From JAQVWU01 sp964628455 (GTDB lineage: Bacteria; Bacillota; Clostridia; Oscillospirales; CAG-272): 26,676 nucleotides of DNA. Where the stretch lies: positions 1-26,676 of the forward strand of contig CAZVPD010000030.1 of assembly GCA_964628455.1 (NCBI GenBank), in the 5' to 3' direction. The notes beneath the pieces were generated by a model, which did not search any database, had not been told where the DNA came from, and worked only from the letters and a program-made list of their open reading frames with translations. Made by a program: the position numbers and the translations under genes. Below are positions 7,506 through 15,926 of this stretch, piece after piece (the stretch's first letter is position 1; the number at the start of each line of letters is the position of its first letter).

Positions 7506-9146
7506 TCATTCGGTTCGCGGAAGTTCGATGACAACCTTAAAAAGGTCTCCGTCAATGCCTATGTTCAGCGTCCCTTTCTGCAATTCGGTCAGACTGCGGG
7601 CGATGGATAATCCCAGTCCGGACCCTTCGGTATTCCGTGACGCGTCACCGCGTACAAAACGCTCCATCAGTTCGTCGGGAGAAAGGTTGAGAGGTTCCCT
7701 TGAAATGTTGCGGAGGATGACGCCGACTGTCCTTTCACTTGCTTCCGCCGTAAAATACGCGCGTGTTCCGGGGAGCGAATATTTGCATATATTACCCAGA
7801 AGATTATCCAGAATCCGCCAAAGCAGTCTGCCGTCCGCCATGATGAATATCGGTTTATCCGGCAGAGAGACGACGGGCGTTATGTCAGCTGCCGAAAAAC
7901 GTTCCGAATATTCGGCGACACACTGACCCAGGAGTTCGGCTACATCTGTGCGTTCTGTATTGACCGCAATACTTCCGCTCGATGCCTTTGACGCGTTTAC
8001 AAGATCTTCGGTCAGTTTTTTCAGTCGTGCCGACTGACGGTCGAGTACCTCGATATAACCTGCAGCCGTTTCGTTTTCCAGTTCTTCTTTCTTTAAAAGA
8101 TCCACATAACTGATAATCGACGTCAGGGGCGTTTTGATGTCATGTGACACATTGGTGATAAGCTCCGTCTTAAAATGTTCGCTCTTCATACGTTCGTTGA
8201 CAGCACGCTGCATTCCTTCGCCGACATCATTTAAATTTTCAGCATGAATGCGAAAATCCCATAAAAGTCTTTCCGTCGGTATTTTGTATGTCAGATCGCC
8301 TGCCGCAAGCTTTTCCCCTCCTTTTTTCAGAGCATTGAGCTGCAGACCGACAAAGCAGACCAGCAGAAGAAGCGCGCAATTGAAAGCAAGCCAGAAAAGG
8401 ACGGCTGCACCGTGGCCGGTGAACAATACCAGATTCAACACGGTATTGAATAACAAAAGCAACAGAAATCCTATAACGCTTTTCCAGACAAGCGGCAGAC
8501 GGCGGATCAGCCATAAAAGGCTGTTGCCTGTATGAATCGTCGCTTTACAGCAACATCTCAGAAGAATAAACAACAGCGTGTTTCTGAATATCCCGCCTGT
8601 TTTCAGACGCACGGCAACCGTCATAAAAAATGATATGACCGCTGCGTAGCCTATCAGGATAAAGGGAATGACCGACAATACCTGAACGATCCAACTCACC
8701 GCGTAAAATACATTGTCCGAAAAAGATACGGAAATCCCGGTCAGTAAGAGCAAAAGCGCGGTATATAAATCCAAAGGGATCCGGTCGACAGCGTTCAGCG
8801 TGATCCCTTCCGTTCCGCGTCTCCTGCCGGCAGCGTATATCAGGTATACAAACAGCATGATCGCGGCAGGGACGGACAACAGGGTCCATACTATGATATT
8901 TATTTTGTTCCGGTACATGAATGATTCAATTTCAAATCCGTTTTTGGAACCCACGGCGGCGGACGCACTTTCCTGCCGGTCGTATCTCTCCCCCACGGCA
9001 GCATCAAAACTTTGTGTATAGTATCCTGCGTCTGCCATATAGGCAAAAGCGGCAATGCCGGATACCGCCGCAACCAAAGTGATGAACAGGACCAGGACCG
9101 CGGCTGTTTTAACAGGCAGTGATATCAGAAAATTATTTTTTTTCAT
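7506..9146 (-). CDS. Membrane sensor histidine kinase (VanS-like)
   Basis: A 546-residue kinase. Membrane segments lie near residues 14-36 and 83-106, with several more between 127 and 270, and an external stretch lies at about 38-80. A HAMP-like region with GGEKLAAGDLTYKIP follows at 277-290. The phospho-acceptor site is NVSHDIKTPLTSIISYVDLL with His335. The ATPase domain has an N-box around DNLLGNICKY (447-456) and GSGLGLS (508-514). The RNISREPLN segment (479-487) stands where other kinases have DxGxG, which is normal for this clostridial subgroup. The gene follows the response regulator by 18 bases with CGGAG as ribosome site. The signal is unknown; envelope sensing is plausible for its class. 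Confidence 0.93.
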   Translation of the reverse strand: MKKNNFLISLPVKTAAVLVLFITLVAAVSGIAAFAYMADAGYYTQSFDAAVGERYDRQESASAAVGSKNGFEIESFMYRNKINIIVWTLLSVPAAIMLFVYLIYAAGRRRGTEGITLNAVDRIPLDLYTALLLLLTGISVSFSDNVFYAVSWIVQVLSVIPFILIGYAAVISFFMTVAVRLKTGGIFRNTLLFILLRCCCKATIHTGNSLLWLIRRLPLVWKSVIGFLLLLLFNTVLNLVLFTGHGAAVLFWLAFNCALLLLVCFVGLQLNALKKGGEKLAAGDLTYKIPTERLLWDFRIHAENLNDVGEGMQRAVNERMKSEHFKTELITNVSHDIKTPLTSIISYVDLLKKEELENETAAGYIEVLDRQSARLKKLTEDLVNASKASSGSIAVNTERTDVAELLGQCVAEYSERFSAADITPVVSLPDKPIFIMADGRLLWRILDNLLGNICKYSLPGTRAYFTAEASERTVGVILRNISREPLNLSPDELMERFVRGDASRNTEGSGLGLSIARSLTELQKGTLNIGIDGDLFKVVIELPRTE

Positions 9147-9164
9147 ATGATTTTTCTCCGTTTT

Positions 9165-9851
9165 TTATTCGTTGATTTTGTAACCCTGACCCCAGACAAC
9201 CTTTAAATAACGCGGTTCGGCGGGATTGATCTCGATTTTTTCGCGAAGATGGCGTATATGCACCGCAACAGTACCCTCCGCACCCCAGGAGGGATCATTC
9301 CATACGCGCCTGTATATTTCGGCGGATGAAAATACGCGTCCCGGATTTTCCATCAGCAATTTCAATATTTCATATTCGAGAGGCGTCAGCGATACGGCAT
9401 CACCGTCCAGCGTGACGGTCTTCGATTCGTCGTTTAATACGATCCCGCCTGTTTTCAGAAATTTTTCCTGCCTCTGCATACCGCCCAGCATGACATAGCG
9501 TCTCAGCTGACTTTTCACACGCGCCAGCAGTTCAACAGGATTAAAGGGTTTTGTCACATAGTCGTCGCCGCCTATATTCAATCCCAATACTTTGTCCGTA
9601 TCCTCACTCTTGGCCGTCAGAAATATGACCGGCAGATTTTCATTTTCCCTCAGATGAGCCGTCGCCGTGATACCGTCCATCTGCGGCATCATGATATCCA
9701 TTATGATCAGATGGATTTCATTTGACCTGATCAGCTCAAGAGCCTGTTTCCCATTTGATGCTTCAATCACGTTATAACCCTCGGCTTTCAGGTATATTCT
9801 GATCGCGGCGACAATATCTTTTTCGTCATCACATACAAGAATCGTATACAT
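9165..9851 (-). CDS. OmpR-family response regulator (VanR-like)
   Basis: A 228-residue two-domain regulator. The receiver has acidic residues Asp8 and Asp9, phospho-acceptor Asp52 in IIMDIMMPQMDG, Thr79 and Lys101 (VTKPF). A C-terminal winged helix from about residue 128 contains SLTPLEYEILKLLMENPGRV and ends VWGQGYKINE. It should be phosphorylated by the kinase encoded 18 bases downstream and bind direct repeats in target promoters. It follows the glycosyltransferase gene by 74 bases with no terminator between, so the three genes may share one transcript. A candidate site is the palindrome at 11225-11234. Confidence 0.94.
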   Translation of the reverse strand: MYTILVCDDEKDIVAAIRIYLKAEGYNVIEASNGKQALELIRSNEIHLIIMDIMMPQMDGITATAHLRENENLPVIFLTAKSEDTDKVLGLNIGGDDYVTKPFNPVELLARVKSQLRRYVMLGGMQRQEKFLKTGGIVLNDESKTVTLDGDAVSLTPLEYEILKLLMENPGRVFSSAEIYRRVWNDPSWGAEGTVAVHIRHLREKIEINPAEPRYLKVVWGQGYKINE

Positions 9852-9925
9852 TTTTCTGTGTTTCTCCCGTTGTTTTCTTTTGGCACCGCCATCCTTTACG
9901 GATTCGGTTTATTGATACGGATATT

Positions 9926-11194
9926 TTATGAAGCGCGGATATCCCGAAGAGTCATCGCTTTATCATGTCTGACCGGTCTCCATTCCGTATTTCCGGGCAA
10001 CAATGCGTATACGGCGATCGGAATATATGAGATCATAAAAAAGGGAAACATCAACGTCCCGCAGATTTTTTTTACATTCCCGCATTTCAGATGATCCCAC
10101 TGGGTTGCGGCAACTGCAACACCCAAGAAGAGAAATATCATATATGTTCTGCTTAAAGCGCCCGCCTGTGAAAGGATCACCTCCGAAACCGGGCGACCGG
10201 CGATGAACAATGCGGCACAGGCAGTCGTGATATTCAGAAGAAGACCGGCCGCCGTTAATATTATAGCCGGGATAACCGACATCATCATGTCAAAGCATGC
10301 GAATTTATTTCTGCCGCGGCCGAACATTCCGCGGAAGAGATTACCCCCGTATTTTTTAAAAACCTGAAGGTATCCTTTAGCCCAGCGCAGTCTCTGATCC
10401 CATGACTGCTTAAAAGATACAGGCTGTTCATCATAAAAAACAGCATTGCGGCAATAACCTATTTTATCACCGTGCAGGATACAGTCGACGGTAAATTCGA
10501 AGTCTTCGGTCAATAAAAAATGACGCCAGCCGCTATTTCGCAGGATGATCTCGCGACTTATCAGAAAACCCGTGCCGGTAACTTTACAGGTTGTTTTAAG
10601 ATCCATCCTCGGTGCGTTCAGATGAGCGGATTCACGCATAAAATGAAGGGCATAACCTGCGGAAATCCAGCTGCTCCCGGGATTTTTGGAATTCCGGTAA
10701 CCGGTGACAACATCGTATCCGCCGGAAAAGGTTTTATTCATTTCCGAGATATAGTTCTCATCAAGCAGATTATCCGCATCGAGAATAAAAAATCCGTCGT
10801 ACCGGTCACCGTGGTTTTCCATAATTTTATTAAAAACATACTGCAGCGCGTAACCCTTGCCCGTCTGCTCCGGGTTCTCCCTTTCCCATACAAAAGCGCC
10901 TGCTTTTCCTGCGGTCCGGGCTGTTGAATCCGTACAGTTGTCGGCAACCGCGAATATATCGATCAGTTCGGACGGATACGACTGATTCCTGACCGATTCG
11001 ATCAGTTGACCGATCACTTTTTCCTCGTTTCTCGCTGCGATGACAACCGCATACCGGTGATAAACGCCGGCCTGCGGATCATCCGGCTTTTTTTTGATCG
11101 CTATGATCGCTATGATAAGATAACAGAACTGATAGGCATAACATAGTATCAACAGTGCGGTACAGATGAGATTGATCATGCGAACAGCTTCCAT
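9926..11194 (-). CDS. Membrane glycosyltransferase family 2
   Basis: A 422-residue GT2 enzyme. An N-terminal membrane segment is followed by VIAARNEEKVIGQL (51-64), Asp85 in VADNCTD, the DAD motif (139-141) that binds metal and nucleotide sugar, the catalytic TED (229-231) and QRLRW (267-271). Three or more membrane helices close the protein. The TED plus QxxRW set is typical of processive transferases such as poly-N-acetylglucosamine or cellulose synthases, so it may make an exported polysaccharide, but there is no PilZ domain and no partner gene nearby. A second start at 11179 has a better spaced GGAAG. Possible coregulation with the two-component system is inferred from orientation and spacing. 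Confidence 0.9.
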   Translation of the reverse strand: MEAVRMINLICTALLILCYAYQFCYLIIAIIAIKKKPDDPQAGVYHRYAVVIAARNEEKVIGQLIESVRNQSYPSELIDIFAVADNCTDSTARTAGKAGAFVWERENPEQTGKGYALQYVFNKIMENHGDRYDGFFILDADNLLDENYISEMNKTFSGGYDVVTGYRNSKNPGSSWISAGYALHFMRESAHLNAPRMDLKTTCKVTGTGFLISREIILRNSGWRHFLLTEDFEFTVDCILHGDKIGYCRNAVFYDEQPVSFKQSWDQRLRWAKGYLQVFKKYGGNLFRGMFGRGRNKFACFDMMMSVIPAIILTAAGLLLNITTACAALFIAGRPVSEVILSQAGALSRTYMIFLFLGVAVAATQWDHLKCGNVKKICGTLMFPFFMISYIPIAVYALLPGNTEWRPVRHDKAMTLRDIRAS

Positions 11195-11224
11195 CGGTTG
11201 ATCTCTTTTCTTTGTATTTGACTT

Positions 11225-11238
11225 CTGTATACAGTATA
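11225..11238 (-). promoter_or_regulatory. Extended -10 element overlapping a palindrome, upstream of the GT2 gene
   Basis: The minus strand has TGTTATACT, an extended -10 with TATACT at 11233-11238 and no good -35. The perfect palindrome CTGTATACAG (11225-11234) overlaps its end and the likely transcription start, where a regulator could act. Confidence 0.5.
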
Positions 11239-11265
11239 ACAGGTCAAATATTAAGATAAAAGACT

Positions 11266-11305
11266 GCGCAACCTTAAGAATTGTTTAAGATTCTTAAGGC
11301 TGCGC
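11266..11305 (-). terminator. Terminator after rnj
   Basis: CCTTAAGAAT and ATTCTTAAGG pair perfectly, extended past one mismatch by GCGCA/TGCGC. A T-rich tail follows on the minus strand. It separates RNase J from the glycosyltransferase promoter. Confidence 0.85.
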
Positions 11306-11319
11306 TTAATAAGATATTT

Positions 11320-13008
11320 TTATACGTTCATGACAACCGGCAGAATCATCGGTTTGCGTTTTGTCTTTGCAAAGATAAATTTGGATAAATCATCCTTGAC
11401 TTTGGCTTTGAGATGCGTCCACTCTATGATGTTGTTTTCAAGGCAGTCGTTTAGTGCGTCACGGGCTATAATCCGCATCTGATCCATCAGTTCTTCCGAT
11501 TCCCTTACATAGACAAATCCGCGTGAAACGATATCGGGGCCGCTGATCAGCATCATCCCGTCGATATCCACGGTTGCTACGACAACAATCAGGCCGTCAA
11601 GGGCGAGATGCCTCCGGTCACGCAGGACAATATTCCCGATATCCCCCACACCCGTGCCGTCCACCAGTACACGGCCCGACGGAACGGAAGAGCCCCAGCG
11701 GACGCCTTCCGCGTCTATCTCCAGCGTCTTGCCGAGATCCGGAATAAAAATATTCCGTTCCGGCATACCCATATATAAAGCCAGGTCGCGATGCTGGACG
11801 AGATGCTTATATTCCCCGTGTACGGGCATAAAATACTTCGGACGTGTAAGGGCATGCATGGTTTTTAATTCTTCCTGGCATGCGTGTCCCGAAACGTGCA
11901 CGTCGACCAGCGAATCCCGGAACACATGAGCTCCTTTTTTAAACAGCTCGTTGATGATTCTGTTGACGAGTTTTTCATTTCCGGGAATAGCATATGCGCT
12001 CAGGATAATCAGGTCGTTCGATCCTATCACAATCTGATTGTGATAGGAAAAAGCCATTCTGTACAATGCGGACATCGGTTCACCCTGGCTGCCGGTCGTA
12101 ACGATGGTGATCTGTTCCCGCGGCCAGCGGTTGATCTCACTGACATCGATCAATACCCCTTCGGGAATATTCATATAACCCAGTTCCCTTGCCGCCCCTA
12201 TGATGTTGATCATGCTGCGCCCGGTAATAACCACCTTGCGGTTATACTGCGCGGATGTATTGATAATTTGCTGGACACGATGAACATTCGAAGAAAACGT
12301 GGCTATTATGATCCGTTTATCGATGTTGCGCATGAATATATTGTCGAGAGATTCCCCGACCTTGCGTTCCGAAGGAGTATAACCCGGTCTTTCCGCATTG
12401 GTCGAATCGCACATTAACAGTAAAACACCTTCACGGCCCAGTTCACCGAAGCGCGTCAGATTCATAATTTCACCGTCGATCGGCGTCAGATCGATTTTAA
12501 AGTCACCGGAATGAACGATCATGCCGACAGGCGTTTTAATTGCAAGAGCGCAGGCGTCGGCAATCGAATGATTGACATGAATAAATTCCACGGAAAACAC
12601 ACCGAGTTTTATCGTATCACCCGCGCTGACGTTGTTTAAAACGGGTTTTTTTGTAAAAGTATGTTCGGTCAGTTTGTTTGACAGGATCCCGATCGTCAGT
12701 CTTGTGCCGTAAACAGGCGCATTGATGGTGCGCAATACATAAGGGAGCGCGCCGATGTGGTCTTCATGTCCGTGGGTAAGGACGATGCCGCGTATTTTAT
12801 CGCTGTTCTTTTCAAGATACGTGATGTCCGGAATCACCAGATCGATTCCCGGCATTTCGTCATCGGGGAAACCGAGACCGCAGTCCACCACGATTATATC
12901 GTTTTCATATTCGATCNNNNNNNNNNTCACCGTCAGATTTTTTCCTATTTCATTCAGACCGCCTAAAAGAATGATTTTTAACTTCGGATTGTTTTTATTT
13001 TTCGCCAT
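11320..13008 (-). CDS. rnj: Ribonuclease J
   Basis: A metallo-beta-lactamase/beta-CASP ribonuclease with endo- and 5'-exonuclease activity in mRNA decay and rRNA maturation. The metal motif THGHEDHIGALPY (78-90) and HSGDFKID are present, followed by the beta-CASP blocks TFSSNVHRVQQI, TTGSQGEPMSAL and VSGHACQEEL, and the C-terminal RNase J domain. Length is about 560 residues, as usual. Ten N at 12917-12926 put four unknown residues into the conserved stretch NLTV-IEYEND, where the family has none, so the gap is probably artificial and the true protein about four residues shorter. AAAGGGA serves as ribosome site. The gene is preceded by a structured terminated transcript (13093-13408). Confidence 0.95.
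   Translation of the reverse strand: MAKNKNNPKLKIILLGGLNEIGKNLTVXXXXIEYENDIIVVDCGLGFPDDEMPGIDLVIPDITYLEKNSDKIRGIVLTHGHEDHIGALPYVLRTINAPVYGTRLTIGILSNKLTEHTFTKKPVLNNVSAGDTIKLGVFSVEFIHVNHSIADACALAIKTPVGMIVHSGDFKIDLTPIDGEIMNLTRFGELGREGVLLLMCDSTNAERPGYTPSERKVGESLDNIFMRNIDKRIIIATFSSNVHRVQQIINTSAQYNRKVVITGRSMINIIGAARELGYMNIPEGVLIDVSEINRWPREQITIVTTGSQGEPMSALYRMAFSYHNQIVIGSNDLIILSAYAIPGNEKLVNRIINELFKKGAHVFRDSLVDVHVSGHACQEELKTMHALTRPKYFMPVHGEYKHLVQHRDLALYMGMPERNIFIPDLGKTLEIDAEGVRWGSSVPSGRVLVDGTGVGDIGNIVLRDRRHLALDGLIVVVATVDIDGMMLISGPDIVSRGFVYVRESEELMDQMRIIARDALNDCLENNIIEWTHLKAKVKDDLSKFIFAKTKRKPMILPVVMNV
12917..12926. other. Assembly gap of ten N inside rnj
   Basis: The flanks on the minus strand are GTGA and GATC. 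Joining them through the shared GA would read GTGATC, restoring Thr-Val-Ile-Glu-Tyr in frame as expected for RNase J. The run therefore looks like a scaffolding placeholder. Confidence 0.8.
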
Positions 13009-13092
13009 ACTGTCCCTTTCGATTTTTCTTTATTTATATATTGTTTTCGTATTATTTAAATTTGATTGTTCAGAACCGATCGTTTCGGCGCA

Positions 13093-13124
13093 CAAAAACA
13101 AAGCCTGTCGAATACAAGCCTTTT
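13093..13124 (-). terminator. Terminator between the structured RNA and rnj
   Basis: On the minus strand AAGGCTTGT and ACAGGCTT pair over 8 positions with one bulged G, followed by TTTGTTTTT. It lies 85 bases before the rnj start, so most transcripts from 13415-13444 should end here unless the hairpin is bypassed. Confidence 0.75.
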
Positions 13125-13408
13125 ATCCCTTATTTTTCCAACACAATCCTTGCGCTGTTCCGTAAAACGGTTTTCGTTCCGCAATTCTGTGGTGAGATAA
13201 TACAGACATCATGATTTCGGGTATCGATCTGTCCGGAGAACAGGATACCGTCACGTGCCTGTGATGTAAACTGCCATATAAAGCTTTATACAGCGAAGCA
13301 TTCCCTTTCCGACGAGTCCCCTTCGCTCTGACGATCAGCCGTATATGCCCGTAAAATAAAGCATAATCAGTGTAATATGAAACATTTAACGTTCAAAGAA
13401 TAAATATT
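13093..13408 (-). ncRNA. Candidate structured RNA or attenuated leader upstream of rnj
   Basis: This explains most of the 566-base gap between rnj and the ABC ATPase. The minus strand has an extended -10 promoter (13415-13444), then about 315 bases with a 7-bp stem AGCGAAG/CTTCGCT (13291-13327), a hairpin with GGTATC/GATACC arms and an inner CTGT/ACAG stem (13220-13249), a compound hairpin closed by CACA/TGTG and TTGCG/CGCAA with an inner CCGT/ACGG (13142-13191), and a terminator at 13093-13124. A segment near the 5' end (13353-13361) can also pair with 13128-13136. I found no conserved core of RNase P RNA, tmRNA or SRP RNA. It is either a free RNA or an rnj leader with a regulated terminator. 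Confidence 0.55.
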
Positions 13409-13414
13409 GCTTTT

Positions 13415-13444
13415 ATTATAACACACATATTTTAATTATTTTAA
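13415..13444 (-). promoter_or_regulatory. Extended -10 promoter of the structured RNA
   Basis: TGTTATAAT on the minus strand gives an extended -10 with consensus TATAAT at 13415-13420. A weak -35, TTAAAA (13439-13444), lies 18 bases upstream in a very AT-rich tract. Confidence 0.7.
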
Positions 13445-13483
13445 CATATATTATGTATTTATTGTTAAGTGCAAAAATTTAAA

Positions 13484-13524
13484 AAATTCCCGCCGGTCTG
13501 CAAAAACAAATGCATGCCGGCGGC
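13484..13524 (-). terminator. Terminator after the amino-acid ABC operon
   Basis: CCGCCGG and CCGGCGG (13517-13523 and 13490-13496) form the stem, with an inner TGCA/TGCA pairing, followed on the minus strand by GAATTTTTT. It closes the operon that ends at 13575. Confidence 0.85.
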
Positions 13525-13574
13525 AATGTTTTGTTCGATTTGTCGATCGAGTATACCGGAAAATATTTTAAAAT

Positions 13575-14300
13575 TTATTTCAATACTTTGGAGAGAAACT
13601 CGATCGTCCTCGGATTTTTCGGTTCGCCGAAAAATTCACGGGGAGTGTTCTGTTCGATGATTTTTCCGGCATCCATCAGCAATATACGCGTTCCGACTTC
13701 GCGGGCAAATCCCATTTCATGGGTGACAACGATCATCGTCATGCCGTCTTCCGCAAGTTCGCGCATAACGTCTAATACTTCGCCGACCATTTCGGGATCG
13801 AGCGCCGAAGTAGGTTCATCAAACAGCATGACATCGGGATTCATCGCAAGCGAGCGTACAATCGCAATTCTCTGTTTTTGTCCGCCCGAAAGGCTTGACG
13901 GATAAGCGTCCGCTTTTTCTTCAAGCGAAACGCGCCGAAGGAGGCGCAGAGCCTGTTCGTTCGCCTCTTCCTGAGACATCAGTTTTAACATGACGGGGGC
14001 AAGCGTGATGTTTTTCATAATACTGAGATGCGGAAACAAGTTAAAATGCTGAAAAACCATCCCCATTTTCCTGCGGATCCGGTCTGTGTCATAACCGGGG
14101 AGGGTAATACATTCGTTTTCGAACCATATTTCCCCGGACGTGGGTATTTCAAGGAGGTTGAGGGAACGGAGGAAAGTGCTTTTCCCGCTTCCGGACGGAC
14201 CTATGATGACAACTTTTTCGCCTTTTGTTATTGTTTCGTCGATATCGCGAAGCACATGGTTTTCGCCGAATTTTTTGTTTAATTTTTTAACGGTTATCAC
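13575..14300 (-). CDS. Polar amino-acid ABC transporter ATP-binding protein
   Basis: A 241-residue ATPase of the GlnQ/HisP class. It has Walker A GPSGSGKST, Q-loop MVFQHFNLFPH, signature LSGGQKQR, Walker B VMLFDEPTSALD and the switch histidine in VTHEMGFA. It powers uptake with the permease and binding protein upstream. The start is a GTG at 14300 with a GAGGAGG ribosome site about 10 bases upstream; it overlaps the permease end by 14 bases, so translation is coupled. It is the last gene of a three-gene operon that ends at the terminator at 13484-13524. The amino acid carried is not clear from sequence. Confidence 0.95.
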   Translation of the reverse strand: MITVKKLNKKFGENHVLRDIDETITKGEKVVIIGPSGSGKSTFLRSLNLLEIPTSGEIWFENECITLPGYDTDRIRRKMGMVFQHFNLFPHLSIMKNITLAPVMLKLMSQEEANEQALRLLRRVSLEEKADAYPSSLSGGQKQRIAIVRSLAMNPDVMLFDEPTSALDPEMVGEVLDVMRELAEDGMTMIVVTHEMGFAREVGTRILLMDAGKIIEQNTPREFFGEPKNPRTIEFLSKVLK

Positions 14301-15015
14301 TTTTTGCCAGCCTCCTCTCGAATTTTCCGATGGCCCAGGTCAGTCCCAGTACAATGATGAGGTAGATCAGGGCAACAACGATCAAGGGGATGAAGGAATC
14401 ATATGTGGAAAAACGGATGCGGTCGCCGGCCTTGGTTAAATCCTGTATCGCTACATAACCTGCGATCGAAGTTTCCTTCAGCAGCGTGATAAACTCGTTG
14501 GCCAGAGCGGGCAGGATGTTTTTTATCGCCTGTGGGAGGATGATCGACTTCATTGTCTGCGCTCCGGACAGACCGAGTGAACGTCCGGCTTCCGTCTGCC
14601 CTTTGTCAACCGCCAGTATGCCTGCACGCATGATTTCGGCGACATATGCCCCGGAATTCAGTCCGAAAGATATGATCGCGATGAAAATCGCATTTGTCAC
14701 GGAAACGAAAACAATAAAATACATAATCAGCAGCTGCACCACAACAGGCGTGCCGCGGATGATGTTGATATAGACGTTGCATACAAAATTCAGAAAGCGC
14801 AGCAGTTTGGATTTTCTGTTCATAACCGCCATGACTTTGATAATGGCGACAAACGTACCGATCGCGACACCGATCAGCAGGGAGAAAAAAGCGATGACCA
14901 GCGTGTTTTTCAAACCGGCAACAAGCATCATCCACCGGTCGTCCACGATCATCGTATTGTAAAACTGATTTTTGAAAGCGACGAAAAAGCCGTAGATCCC
15001 ATCCAATATAAACAT
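14287..15015 (-). CDS. Polar amino-acid ABC transporter permease
   Basis: A 242-residue inner membrane protein of the HisM/GlnP class. After an N-terminal stretch of about 30 residues come five or more hydrophobic segments, starting with TLVIAFFSLLIGVAIGTFVA. The motif IIRGTPVVVQLLIMYF and the cytoplasmic EAA-type loop EAGRSLGLSGAQTMKSIILP, which contacts the ATPase, are family marks. It lies 74 bases after the binding-protein gene, separated by a strong hairpin (15046-15069), and overlaps the ATPase by 14 bases. A single permease gene implies a homodimeric channel. Confidence 0.94.
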   Translation of the reverse strand: MFILDGIYGFFVAFKNQFYNTMIVDDRWMMLVAGLKNTLVIAFFSLLIGVAIGTFVAIIKVMAVMNRKSKLLRFLNFVCNVYINIIRGTPVVVQLLIMYFIVFVSVTNAIFIAIISFGLNSGAYVAEIMRAGILAVDKGQTEAGRSLGLSGAQTMKSIILPQAIKNILPALANEFITLLKETSIAGYVAIQDLTKAGDRIRFSTYDSFIPLIVVALIYLIIVLGLTWAIGKFERRLAKSDNR

Positions 15016-15045
15016 GCGGATTCATCCGTTCTGCAAAATATTAAC

Positions 15046-15069
15046 ATGGGCGGGTATTGACCCGCCCAT
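15046..15069 (-). repeat. Perfect intercistronic hairpin between binding-protein and permease genes
   Basis: ATGGGCGGGT and ACCCGCCCAT form a perfect 10-bp stem with a 4-base loop. The T tail is weak (GTTAATATTTT on the minus strand), so it should act as a partial terminator or a barrier to 3' exonucleases. Confidence 0.8.
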
Positions 15070-15089
15070 AATTTATAGGTGATTGATTT

Positions 15090-15860
15090 TTATCCCTGTG
15101 CCGTGGAATGATTGAATATAAACTCATCTATCTTGCCTTCGTCGAGAAGTCGTGTGAGTGTGGCGTTTACCGCTTCAAGCAGAGTAGCGTTCCCTTTTTG
15201 TACGCATATCGCATATGCCTCTTCGGCAAGCGGATCCGCAAGCCGGATAAGGTCGGTATTGGCGGCCAGAATTTCATCGGAAGTCAGTTCATCAACAACG
15301 ATGGCGCGTACCTTCCCGCTCTTTAAAGCGGTCGCTGCGTCGAGGAAGTTCCCGTAACGGGATATTTCGGCGCCTTCAACACCCGAAGCAAAAACATCGG
15401 ATGTGGTTCCTGTCTGTACGCCGATCGTCATGCCGGTAAGATTGTCGGGAGTAGTGATTTCGGTTTCGGATGCGGCTACAAGTACAAACAGCTTGGATTT
15501 CACATATTCGATTGAAAAGTCAACGTTTTTCTGCCTGTCTTCGGTAATGGACATTCCTGCGACGCCGATAGAACCTTTTCCCGATTTGATCGCGTTAATG
15601 ATACCCTCAAAAGCCATATCCTGTATTTCCAGTTCGACGCCGAGGTCCGCCGCAATAGCTCTGGCTATATCAATATCAACACCGACAACTTCGCCGCCCG
15701 ATGTATATTCAAACGGGGGGAAAGCCGCGTTTGTCAGCATTACGATCTTACCGTCGGTTTTTATTTTATCGACCGTGGGTGTGGTTGCGCAGCCGCCGAG
15801 AAGCGCGCCCAGCATAATAAAAGTTAAGATCAATGCGATTGCTCTGAATGATTTGTTCAT
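15090..15860 (-). CDS. Polar amino-acid ABC transporter substrate-binding lipoprotein
   Basis: A 256-residue family 3 solute-binding protein. The signal peptide ends in lipobox LGGC with Cys24. The mature part opens with GKIVMLTNAAFPPFEY and contains GVDIDIARAIAADLG, SITEDRQKNVDFS and GVQTGTTSDVFA, typical of glutamine/arginine/cystine-binding members. It hands its ligand to the permease encoded downstream. The start has a clear GGAGG about 8 bases upstream. It is first in the three-gene operon. The 66-base gap to the sugar-binding protein gene contains only a weak -10-like TATAAA, so its promoter is uncertain and read-through is possible. Confidence 0.95.
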   Translation of the reverse strand: MNKSFRAIALILTFIMLGALLGGCATTPTVDKIKTDGKIVMLTNAAFPPFEYTSGGEVVGVDIDIARAIAADLGVELEIQDMAFEGIINAIKSGKGSIGVAGMSITEDRQKNVDFSIEYVKSKLFVLVAASETEITTPDNLTGMTIGVQTGTTSDVFASGVEGAEISRYGNFLDAATALKSGKVRAIVVDELTSDEILAANTDLIRLADPLAEEAYAICVQKGNATLLEAVNATLTRLLDEGKIDEFIFNHSTAQG

Positions 15861-15926
15861 GAATTCATCCTCCGATATTTGATTTTATATAAATTTTTTG
15901 AAACACCTGTTCACCGGTGCGGCAAC

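Noticed and set aside
13099..13124. ATTCGACAGG near the end of the structured RNA, like the 5' end of tmRNA
   Set aside because: It lies in the terminator loop at the 3' end, with no encoded CCA, no tag reading frame ending in Ala-Ala and no tRNA-like domain.
13285..13330. GGAAAG followed by ATGC on the minus strand, slightly like the RNase P RNA core
   Set aside because: The remaining conserved segments of RNase P RNA are absent downstream and the surrounding stem does not fit.
13510..13905. Plus-strand frame over the end of the amino-acid ABC ATPase gene
   Set aside because: It is a shadow of the ATPase gene and crosses its terminator.
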